A stretch of DNA of 64,000 nt from Pseudoalteromonas lipolytica (GTDB taxonomy: Bacteria > Pseudomonadota > Gammaproteobacteria > Enterobacterales > Alteromonadaceae): positions 1 to 64,000 of the forward strand of contig NZ_LJTC01000018.1 of the NCBI RefSeq assembly GCF_001306915.1, written 5' to 3'. A model generated the notes under the pieces. That model did no database searches. It saw only the letters and a list, made by a program, of their open reading frames with translations, and was not told the origin of the DNA. Positions 1 to 6,247 of the stretch are shown here, in pieces (position 1 is the stretch's first letter; every line of letters starts with the position of its first letter). Position numbers and translations under genes: made by a program.

Positions 1-138
1 TAAGGCATATTCCCAAGCATTACTCACCCGTCCGCCGCTCGTCAGCAGAGTAGCAAGCTACTCTCTGTTACCGCTCGACTTGCATGTGTTAGGCCTGCCG
101 CCAGCGTTCAATCTGAGCCATGATCAAACTCTTCAATT
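1..138 (-). rRNA. rrs: 16S ribosomal RNA, 5' end (partial)
   Basis: Read on the minus strand, the segment starts AATTGAAGAGTTTGATCATG, continues with GGCTCAGATTGAACGCTGGC and then the ACACATGCAAGTCGAGCGG block. This is the conserved 5' end of bacterial 16S rRNA. Only about the first 138 nucleotides lie in the window; the gene runs out over the left edge. The mature 5' end at 138 is placed by comparison with the E. coli start and could be off by one or two bases. Confidence 0.97.
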
Positions 139-149
139 AAAAGTTTTTT

Positions 150-163
150 GAAACCGAAGTTTC
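150..163. repeat. Short hairpin repeat in rrn leader, copy 1
   Basis: GAAACCGAAGTTTC is a 5-bp inverted repeat around CGAA. The identical 14-mer recurs at 405-418. This copy sits just before the 16S 5' end, where leader structure takes part in pre-rRNA folding and processing. Confidence 0.5.
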
Positions 164-307
164 GTGCTCAATGAATTCTGTATAAATTGACTATATAGTC
201 ACTCATAAGAAATTGAGACTCTAAATTTGTTTGCTCCACTTAGTAAACTAAGCTTCGCTGTTAGAACTCAACCTGTACGAGTGCCCACACAGATGATTGC
301 TTTATAT

Positions 308-318
308 TGTTAAAGAAC
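308..318 (-). promoter_or_regulatory. rrn leader boxA antitermination element
   Basis: On the minus strand GTTCTTTAACA lies in the leader about 170 bases before 16S. It matches the boxA core (TGCTCTTTAACA) that binds NusB-S10 and lets RNA polymerase read through the rRNA operon. The leader between boxA and 16S has no coding potential. Confidence 0.75.
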
Positions 319-345
319 GTTGCGACGTTGTCGCTAGGGATGCGT

Positions 346-373
346 ATAATACATCCTTAATTTTTCGAGTCAA
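346..373 (-). promoter_or_regulatory. rrn promoter P2 (proximal)
   Basis: On the minus strand a -35 TTGACT (368-373) and a -10 TATTAT (346-351) are separated by 16 bases. The following ACGCATCCC is a GC-rich discriminator as expected for a stringently controlled rRNA promoter. It is the nearer of two tandem promoters upstream of 16S. Confidence 0.8.
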
Positions 374-404
374 TACTTAATTTCAAACTTTCTTTCGATT
401 ATTT

Positions 405-418
405 GAAACCGAAGTTTC
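405..418. repeat. Short hairpin repeat in rrn leader, copy 2
   Basis: Identical to the 14-mer at 150-163 (GAAACCGAAGTTTC). It lies between the two rrn promoters, so only P1 transcripts carry it. No function is known; it may be remnant duplication of leader sequence. Confidence 0.5.
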
Positions 419-481
419 ACTTAACTCTCTGCTACGTTGTTCAGCGTCTTTCGTTGCTGCCCGCCGTGTCAGTGGGGTCGC

Positions 482-509
482 ATTATAGGGAGATGGATTT
501 TTTACGCAA
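482..509 (-). promoter_or_regulatory. rrn promoter P1 (distal)
   Basis: On the minus strand a -35 TTGCGT (504-509) and a perfect -10 TATAAT (482-487) have 16-base spacing, followed by the GC-rich GCGACCCC discriminator. The AT-rich sequence above it (510-540) could act as an UP element for the alpha subunit. Transcription would run left into the 16S gene; yrdA is transcribed away from it. Confidence 0.8.
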
Positions 510-673
510 GCACTTTTTTCAATAAAATTTAAAAAAACGTACTGTTCGCTCAGCTTTTGAACTAAACCCCCTAAAACTGGCTGTTTAGCAGTCAATTTAG
601 CTCTGTTTTGGTGTATTTATTTGCTTCGCTGTTACACTAGACTGAGCGCATTTTAAAATTAAAAGGTGAATTT

Positions 674-1207
674 ATGACTATCCGTTCTTATAAAGGGATC
701 ACTCCGACATACGATAATAGTGTTTATATTGATGAGTCATCGGTTTTAGTGGGTGATATTACGCTTGGTAAAGATTCAAGTGTATGGCCTCTTGTTGCTG
801 CGCGAGGTGATGTTAACTATATACGTATTGGTGAACGTACGAATATTCAAGACGGCAGTGTTTTACATTTAACACGTGCCTCTCAGTCAAACCCCGATGG
901 CTACCCTCTTATTATTGGTGATGATGTCACTGTTGGTCATAAAGTTATGCTACACGGCTGCCAACTTGGTAATCGTATACTTGTTGGGATGGGCGCAATT
1001 GTGATGGACAACGCAATTGTTGAAGATGATGTGATCATTGGTGGTGGTTCATTAGTACCACCTAACAAGCGTTTAGAGTCTGGTTACCTTTATGTCGGTA
1101 GCCCTGTTAAACAGGCTCGCCCTTTAACAGAGCAAGAGCGCGCCTTTTTAAATATCTCTGCTGATAATTATGTTCAGCTTAAAGATGAATACTTAGCTGA
1201 GGGCTAA
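674..1207 (+). CDS. yrdA: Gamma-class carbonic anhydrase-like protein YrdA
   Basis: 177 residues, built almost wholly of the hexapeptide-repeat pattern of a left-handed beta-helix (IGERTNIQDGSVLH, IIGDDVTVGHKVMLHGC, VGMGAIVMDNAIVEDDVIIGGGS). This is the fold of gamma carbonic anhydrases, which are trimers with metal-binding histidines between subunits. The histidines of the LH, VGHKVMLHGC segment are present. Enzyme activity of YrdA itself is uncertain. AAAAGGTG precedes the ATG by a good distance. The gene converges on yrdB with a 4-base overlap, and the yrdA-yrdB-aroE neighbourhood is the same as in E. coli. Confidence 0.93.
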   Translation: MTIRSYKGITPTYDNSVYIDESSVLVGDITLGKDSSVWPLVAARGDVNYIRIGERTNIQDGSVLHLTRASQSNPDGYPLIIGDDVTVGHKVMLHGCQLGNRILVGMGAIVMDNAIVEDDVIIGGGSLVPPNKRLESGYLYVGSPVKQARPLTEQERAFLNISADNYVQLKDEYLAEG

Positions 1208-1458
1208 AACACCTCGGTTAATTCGATTTGTCCTGCCGAGTTATACTGCTCATCTTCGATCAGCTGCTCGGCGAGCTCTTCGTAATCGAAACGATAAGAT
1301 TCAAAGTAATTAACTGCACTGCTTTGATCTGCAAAATCATACTTGCTGGTATCAATAACACACTCCACCATAAAGCCACTAACTTGGGCAAAAAACACCA
1401 ACTGCTTTTCTTCAGGCTTAAATTCGAGTCTGTCTATAAATTGGATAGCTTGATTCAC
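1204..1458 (-). CDS. yrdB: DUF1488 family protein YrdB
   Basis: 84 residues, a small acidic cytoplasmic protein of the DUF1488 family. E. coli yrdB, also next to aroE, belongs to it. The function is unknown. The start codon is GTG and sits in a GTGA overlap with the aroE stop, so the two genes are translationally coupled. The 3' end overlaps the yrdA stop by 4 bases. No signal peptide or membrane segment is visible. Confidence 0.82.
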   Translation of the reverse strand: MNQAIQFIDRLEFKPEEKQLVFFAQVSGFMVECVIDTSKYDFADQSSAVNYFESYRFDYEELAEQLIEDEQYNSAGQIELTEVF

Positions 1459-2279
1459 GCAATTTCTCCTGCTTTAAGCGCGCTAACAACGGGGATGATT
1501 TCTGGCATTTTATTGCGCCATACAAAATAAGCCTGTGCCGCTTGACCAACAAGCATGCCACAACCATCGAGAGTTAAACATGTTGGGTTAATCGACTTAA
1601 CCCAACATGTAAATGTCGTATCATCATTCGCGTAAAACATATCGTAAGCGCACTGACACTTAGCAACGCACTCTTTTGCTATACCTGGCAAGTCTCCCGT
1701 TACACTGCTTGAGGTTGAATTAATCACCACATCATAGTTGTTTGCTGGGATATCATTCAAAGCAAAGCCCTGCACATCAATTTCACCATTAAAATGACTC
1801 GCTAGCGCCTTTGCTTTTTCGGCGGTACGGTTGGCTATTGTTAAGCTTTCGATTTGCTCATTCAATAATGGCTGAATAACACCGCGCGCCGCACCACCAG
1901 CGCCAATAAGCAGTACTCGCTGCCTTTTTAAGGTGACTTTATTGGCTAAAAGATCTTTAACAAGCCCTACACCATCGGTGTTATCCCCCAGCAGGCTACC
2001 ATCTTCGAGTTGTTTAATCGTGTTTACTGCTCCGGCTATTTTCGCTTGCTCTGTAAGTTCATCGACCATGGCAAACGCTTGCTCTTTAAATGGCAAGGTG
2101 ACATTAGCCCCTTTACCACCCGCAGCGAAAAACTCAGCGACAGTTTTTTCAAATGCATCTGTTGGTGCTAAAATGGCGCTGTATTGTATTTGCTCGTTTA
2201 ATGATGCAGCAAATTGTGCGTGTATTGCGGGTGATTTCGAATGTTTTATTGGATTTCCAAAAACCGCGTATTTGTCCAT
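1455..2279 (-). CDS. aroE: Shikimate dehydrogenase (NADP+)
   Basis: 274 residues, the family's usual length. AroE reduces 3-dehydroshikimate to shikimate, the fourth step of the chorismate pathway. The substrate-binding motif NPIKHSKSP is at residues 9-17. The catalytic lysine is Lys65 in GANVTLPFKEQ, and the catalytic aspartate is in NTDGVG. The NADP site is the Rossmann motif GAGGAARG, and the C-terminal helix is DGCGMLVGQAA. yrdB follows with a 4-base overlap. The truncated-globin gene lies on the other strand just upstream. Confidence 0.97.
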   Translation of the reverse strand: MDKYAVFGNPIKHSKSPAIHAQFAASLNEQIQYSAILAPTDAFEKTVAEFFAAGGKGANVTLPFKEQAFAMVDELTEQAKIAGAVNTIKQLEDGSLLGDNTDGVGLVKDLLANKVTLKRQRVLLIGAGGAARGVIQPLLNEQIESLTIANRTAEKAKALASHFNGEIDVQGFALNDIPANNYDVVINSTSSSVTGDLPGIAKECVAKCQCAYDMFYANDDTTFTCWVKSINPTCLTLDGCGMLVGQAAQAYFVWRNKMPEIIPVVSALKAGEIA

Positions 2280-2320
2280 AGTGAAGCAACCTCTTCGCCC
2301 TGTAGAGCTTTATTAATATT

Positions 2321-2752
2321 ATGATTAAACGACTTTTTTCTAAATCGAAACCAACGCCTGAAACACCTACCCCAGAAAAAACACCTTACGAAATTATTGG
2401 CGGTGAAGCAGGAGCTCGAGCAATTGCAAATCGATTTTACGACATAATGGCCACAGATGAATACGCCAAACCATTATATGATATGCATCCGCAGCCTTTA
2501 GATAGAATTCGCCAAGTCTTCTTTGAATTTTTATCGGGCTGGCTGGGCGGCCCTGACCTATTCGTTGAAAAATATGGTCACCCAATGCTAAGAAAGCGTC
2601 ACATGCCTTTCCCTATTGATCAAGACCTACGTGACCAATGGATGCATTGTATGAATAAAACGCTTGATATCGAGATTGATAACCCACTCCTGCGCGAAGG
2701 GTTAAGACAATCGTTATCGCAACTCGCCAGCCATATGATCAATCAGAACTAA
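2321..2752 (+). CDS. Group II truncated haemoglobin
   Basis: 143 residues with a lysine/proline-rich N-terminal 24 residues, then a 2-over-2 globin domain. The segment GHPMLRKRHMPF carries the proximal haem ligand, His94. Trp107 (RDQWMHCM) is at the G8 position typical of group II (trHbO/TrHb2) proteins. The family binds O2, NO or peroxide, and roles in oxygen or NO handling vary. The protein is cytoplasmic. The gene diverges from aroE with only 41 bases between the starts, so their promoters must overlap. Confidence 0.9.
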   Translation: MIKRLFSKSKPTPETPTPEKTPYEIIGGEAGARAIANRFYDIMATDEYAKPLYDMHPQPLDRIRQVFFEFLSGWLGGPDLFVEKYGHPMLRKRHMPFPIDQDLRDQWMHCMNKTLDIEIDNPLLREGLRQSLSQLASHMINQN

Positions 2753-2769
2753 TATTAGTAATCATATTA

Positions 2770-2806
2770 GACAAGCAATTCTTAACGGGTATAAGAATTA
2801 CTTGTC
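2770..2806. terminator. Hairpin between converging globin and nrtR genes
   Basis: 15-base arms (2770-2784 and 2792-2806) pair with one mismatch around a 7-base loop. It sits in the 61-base gap between two converging genes, where a shared terminator is expected. It lacks a clear T tract on either strand, so factor-independent termination is not certain. Confidence 0.45.
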
Positions 2807-2813
2807 CATAAAC

Positions 2814-3509
2814 TTAATAACTCAAGTTTCGCTCAAAGTTTACTATGTCCACATTAGGCTTGACCTTATAGAGGTGAGCCAAGCGACCTCCGGATTTTAT
2901 TTTTTCATCCACTTTTTCTAAAATATCTGCTGCATCAATACGTCTAATAATAGTCTTACGCTGAACAGGTTTTCCTAAAATTGCTTCAAGTACTGACTTA
3001 AATTGCCCAATGGTGAAAAGTTCCGGTAAACAAAAAATCGGAACCATAGAATATAGAGCTTTTTGTTTAAGCCTTTGCTGAGCGTGCTCAATTATGTGCT
3101 TATGATCAAAAGCAATTGGTAATATGTCTAGCTCCTCGATCGAAACCCATTTGGCATCATCAACTGTTTCGATATGTGTTGATGCTTCCACAGCTGATGT
3201 CAAAGCATAATATACCAAAGTAACACTATACCCACGGGGATCTCTGGCAAGGCCCGAGTATGTATGTAACTGTTCAAGATACTGAGGGGCAACATTAGTT
3301 TTTTCTTTTAATTTTCGCAATGCAGTCATATCAGCACTATGATCAATATCGATGTCTATAAACCCCCCTGGCAATGCCCAGCAACCTATATAAGGCTCAC
3401 TGGCACGCTTAACCAATAGTACTTTCAGCTCTTTATCGATTACGGTAAATAACACACTATCAACTGTAAACAATGGATTTTTAAAATCAGAGTCTTTATT
3501 GCCGCTCAT
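2814..3509 (-). CDS. nrtR: NrtR-type transcriptional regulator of NAD metabolism (Nudix-fold)
   Basis: 231 residues: a Nudix-fold domain (about 1-145) and a C-terminal winged-helix domain (about 150-231, with the RRIDAADILEKV and GGRLAHLYKV segments). This is the NrtR architecture. NrtR represses NAD-salvage genes and is released by ADP-ribose. The Nudix box is degenerate: where hydrolases have RELxEE, this protein reads RKLKEK. It has therefore lost catalytic acidic residues and looks like a sensor, not an enzyme. It is divergent from the prs-like/nadV-like operon, and a TGTC-N5-GACA site lies in front of each transcription unit. A plain ADP-ribose hydrolase is less likely. Confidence 0.87.
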   Translation of the reverse strand: MSGNKDSDFKNPLFTVDSVLFTVIDKELKVLLVKRASEPYIGCWALPGGFIDIDIDHSADMTALRKLKEKTNVAPQYLEQLHTYSGLARDPRGYSVTLVYYALTSAVEASTHIETVDDAKWVSIEELDILPIAFDHKHIIEHAQQRLKQKALYSMVPIFCLPELFTIGQFKSVLEAILGKPVQRKTIIRRIDAADILEKVDEKIKSGGRLAHLYKVKPNVDIVNFERNLSY

Positions 3510-3525
3510 TCTTCACCTCTATTGA

Positions 3526-3538
3526 TGTCGTAAGGACA
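3526..3538. promoter_or_regulatory. Candidate NrtR operator before nrtR
   Basis: TGTC-GTAAG-GACA is a dyad 17 bases upstream of the nrtR start codon, just above the AGGTGAAG ribosome-binding site. It has the same half-sites and 5-base spacer as the stronger dyad at 3623-3641. The position suits autoregulation. Confidence 0.55.
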
Positions 3539-3622
3539 CATTAAATATAAACCCCCCCTATTTCAAGACTTACTAATTTTATAAATAGTTATTGATTATA
3601 GCTGAGCCATCTGATAAGTTAA

Positions 3623-3641
3623 TTGTGTCACTGAGACACAA
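3623..3641. promoter_or_regulatory. Candidate NrtR operator before the prs-like/nadV-like operon
   Basis: TTGTGTC-ACTGA-GACACAA is a perfect 7-bp dyad with a 5-base spacer. It ends 17 bases before the ATG at 3659 and directly above the ribosome-binding site AAAGGGA. A repressor bound here would block the promoter or its start region. Assignment to NrtR is inferred from adjacency and from the second, matching site. Confidence 0.68.
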
Positions 3642-3658
3642 AGATAAAGGGACTTGAA

Positions 3659-4513
3659 ATGAATATATATAGTTATAACTCAACCGGTACTAAAACACTT
3701 ATTCCTTTTGAATATTTCACTTTTTCAGGTGGTGAAGAGCATATAAGGCTCTCTCACGAGCTATTATCAGACAGCGTGAAAGTCGAGATTTTTGACCGAT
3801 TGACTGACTCATCAAAAATAATGCGATTGATGATAGCTGTTGATTCTTTAAAAAGAGTCATATCGGCTTACACTCCTATTGAATTAGTTATCCCATACTT
3901 TCCATATGCGCGACAGGACAGAGTATGTGTTACTGGAGAAGCCTTCGGAGCGAGAGTTATGGCTAATTTTATAAATAACTTAGGCTTTTCAAAAGTGACC
4001 ATTTGGGATGCACATAGTGACGTATCCCCCGCTTTATTAGATAGAGTTGAAAATATAGAACAAGTCACAATACTTCAAAAGTGTGCGAAGTTATCAAACT
4101 TGCTTGCGAATGGAGATATCACTCTCATATCTCCTGATGCAGGTGCTAGTAAAAAAACTCTGAAAATTTCACAACAATTTAACGGCGTACCCGATATTAT
4201 ACAAGCTAATAAGGTAAGAAACTTAAAAACAGGCGAGATCACCAAAACTGAAATTCTTGGAAATGTAAAAGGGAAGCATGTTCTGATAGTAGATGACATT
4301 TGTGACGGCGGAAGAACCTTTGTTGAACTCGCAAAAGAGCTCAAAGCTGAAGGTTCACTAAGCATTACTTTATTTATTACGCACGGAATTTTTTCAAAAG
4401 GTCTTGAAGTTTTTAATGGACTAATTGAACACATCTATACAACTGACTCATTTAAACCTGCGCATGAGTTTATTGAGAACGAAAACATTAATTTACACAT
4501 CATTGAGATGTAA
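3659..4513 (+). CDS. prs: Divergent ribose-phosphate pyrophosphokinase family protein
   Basis: 284 residues, about 30 shorter than housekeeping PRPP synthetase. Family motifs are clear: FTFSGGEE near the N-terminus, the ATP-site FPYARQDRV, DAHSDVSPAL, SPDAGASKK, and the PRPP loop VDDICDGGRTF (DGGRT replaces the usual DTGGT). A Lys-x-x-Arg pair in NKVRNLKTGE may be the catalytic flexible loop. The expected reaction is diphosphoryl transfer from ATP to C1 of a ribose 5-phosphate moiety. In an NrtR operon the acceptor could be ribose 5-phosphate, feeding PRPP to the next enzyme, or ADP-ribose as in phage NARP1. Ten bases separate it from the nadV-like start. Confidence 0.85.
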   Translation: MNIYSYNSTGTKTLIPFEYFTFSGGEEHIRLSHELLSDSVKVEIFDRLTDSSKIMRLMIAVDSLKRVISAYTPIELVIPYFPYARQDRVCVTGEAFGARVMANFINNLGFSKVTIWDAHSDVSPALLDRVENIEQVTILQKCAKLSNLLANGDITLISPDAGASKKTLKISQQFNGVPDIIQANKVRNLKTGEITKTEILGNVKGKHVLIVDDICDGGRTFVELAKELKAEGSLSITLFITHGIFSKGLEVFNGLIEHIYTTDSFKPAHEFIENENINLHIIEM

Positions 4514-4523
4514 GGAGTACATC

Positions 4524-6119
4524 ATGGTTATATCAGCTGCAAGTATGCAAAAAGATGTTTATAAAGAGTTTCATAGTAGAGCTTACCACCCTGACGTTAC
4601 AGAGGTTTATGCCAATTACACCTCCCGCAGCGGTAAGCTCAGTAATGTGATCGACAACGACAAAGTAGCTTTTGTTGGACTGCAATACTTTATCAAAAGT
4701 TACTTGCAAGCAGAGTGGAACGATTTCTTTAATCTTGATAAACAAACCGCAGTCTCTACCCATCAACGTATAATGACTTCAATGCTCGGGTATGAAGTAG
4801 ATGTGAAGTATCTAGAGGACTTGCATGACCTTGGGTATTTACCACTAAAAATAAAAGCACTTCCAGAGGGCACATTGGTACCTTATTTAGTACCACCAAT
4901 AACAATAGTAAATACAAAAGCAGGGTTTCAATGGCTAACAAATATGATTGAAACTGTTTTAAGTTGTGAGAACTGGCCTATTCAAACCAGTACAACTACT
5001 TCGGTAGCATATTTAAAAACATTTAAAGAGTTTGCCAATAAAACGGGGTTACCAAAAGAATTTGTCCCGTTTCAGGGCCACGACTTCAGCTTTAGAGGGA
5101 TGTTTGGCAAACAAGCTGCAGCAATGAGTGGCTTCGGTCACTTAGCATCAGGCCTAGTGGGTACTGATACTATACCTGCGGTTCTTTTTGCTGAGAAGTA
5201 TTATGGAGCAAACGTCGACAAAGAACTGGTTGGCTGTTCTGTTGATGCTACAGAACATTCAGTCACTTGCTCTTGGATCTTAGAAGGCGAAATCGAATTT
5301 TTTAAGTACCTTATGAAAGTGCAATCTCCCAAAGGTATTTTAAGTGTCGTATCTGATACATGGGACTTTTGGACTTTAGTGACTGATTATCTTCCACAAT
5401 TAAAAGAAGAAATCATGGCACGTGAAGGGACACTCGTTATCCGCCCAGATTCAGGAGATCCAGTCAAAATTCTTACAGGATATAAAATATCACCTATCTC
5501 AGACTATAAAGAATTATTTCAATCACAAAATGATGCTGAACTTGCTGCTAAACAGCAAGGTTATGAAGCATATAGATATAATGGCGATTACTTTGGCATA
5601 GACAATAACTGCTCTTTTAAGTTGATGGAATGTGAAGTCAAAGGGCTCATTGAGTGTTTATGGGAAACCTTTGGCGGCACTTTAACTTCAAAAGGATATA
5701 AATTATTAGATGAACATATAGGTGCAATTTATGGCGACGCTATAACATTGACACGCCAACGAGATATTCTGCAAAGGCTAATGGATAAAGGTTTTGCATC
5801 TAAAGTTGTTTTAGGTATTGGCTCTTATAGCTACCAATACGTTACTCGGGACACACATGGGTCAGCTGTAAAAGCAACAAGTGTCGTTAAAAATGGACAA
5901 AGAATTGCTATTTTTAAGGATCCCAAAACAGACGCTAAGAAAAAGTCCTCAAAGGGGTTACTTAAAGTAGAGTTAGTTGATGGTGAGCTTACATTGTTCG
6001 ATGATGTTTCAGAGCATGAAGAAAAGCAAGGTTTACTTCAGACCGTATACGAAGATGGCAAACTTTTAAAAGAGACAACCCTTAAAGAAATAAGAGCGTT
6101 AATTGCTGAGCAAATTTAG
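4524..6119 (+). CDS. nadV: Nicotinamide phosphoribosyltransferase (NadV/NAMPT family)
   Basis: 531 residues from the ATG at 4524, which has TAAGGAG upstream; an upstream in-frame extension would overlap prs. It belongs to the NAMPT family that joins nicotinamide to a phosphoribosyl donor. Landmarks are HDFSFRG (His186), GTDT (Asp215, at the position of human NAMPT Asp219, which favours nicotinamide over nicotinate), the catalytic His245 in DATEHSVTCSW, VVSDTWDFW, and RPDSGDP. The phosphate-loop GSGG of the human enzyme reads GSYS and GDG reads GDA, which may be general in bacterial NadV. It is about 40 residues longer than human NAMPT. It is the second gene of the NrtR-controlled pair. The product is NMN, or NAD+ if the donor is ADP-ribose pyrophosphate. 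Confidence 0.9.
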   Translation: MVISAASMQKDVYKEFHSRAYHPDVTEVYANYTSRSGKLSNVIDNDKVAFVGLQYFIKSYLQAEWNDFFNLDKQTAVSTHQRIMTSMLGYEVDVKYLEDLHDLGYLPLKIKALPEGTLVPYLVPPITIVNTKAGFQWLTNMIETVLSCENWPIQTSTTTSVAYLKTFKEFANKTGLPKEFVPFQGHDFSFRGMFGKQAAAMSGFGHLASGLVGTDTIPAVLFAEKYYGANVDKELVGCSVDATEHSVTCSWILEGEIEFFKYLMKVQSPKGILSVVSDTWDFWTLVTDYLPQLKEEIMAREGTLVIRPDSGDPVKILTGYKISPISDYKELFQSQNDAELAAKQQGYEAYRYNGDYFGIDNNCSFKLMECEVKGLIECLWETFGGTLTSKGYKLLDEHIGAIYGDAITLTRQRDILQRLMDKGFASKVVLGIGSYSYQYVTRDTHGSAVKATSVVKNGQRIAIFKDPKTDAKKKSSKGLLKVELVDGELTLFDDVSEHEEKQGLLQTVYEDGKLLKETTLKEIRALIAEQI

Positions 6120-6190
6120 TCTAAAAACATTTTATACCCTATTCGATTTAGAGATTGGCAAACTAACGAAGCTTTGCGCTATATCAATGT

Positions 6191-6241
6191 ACGCTTTTTC
6201 TAAATAAAGATAATAAATTTTCCTTAATTTAGAAAAAGCGT
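6191..6241. repeat. Perfect 15-bp inverted repeat abutting the chemoreceptor start
   Basis: Arms 6191-6205 (ACGCTTTTTCTAAAT) and 6227-6241 are exact reverse complements with a 21-base AT-rich loop. The right arm ends six bases before the ATG at 6248 and covers the only place for a ribosome-binding site. There is no T tract after it, so it is not a typical terminator for nadV. It could be an operator or an RNA hairpin that limits translation. Confidence 0.7.
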
Positions 6242-6247
6242 CGTCAA

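Noticed and set aside
383..595. 70-codon open frame on the minus strand upstream of 16S
   Set aside because: It overlaps both rrn promoters and the leader; its predicted protein has no family character.
2814..3509. Plain ADP-ribose pyrophosphatase (Nudix hydrolase)
   Set aside because: The Nudix box lacks key glutamates and a winged-helix domain is attached; NrtR fits better.
4425..4523. 33-codon N-terminal extension of the nadV-like protein
   Set aside because: It lies inside the prs-like gene, has no ribosome-binding site and does not match the family; ATG 4524 has TAAGGAG upstream.
6191..6241. Inverted repeat as a rho-independent terminator of nadV
   Set aside because: It is AT-rich, has a 21-base loop and no T tract, and runs into the next start codon.
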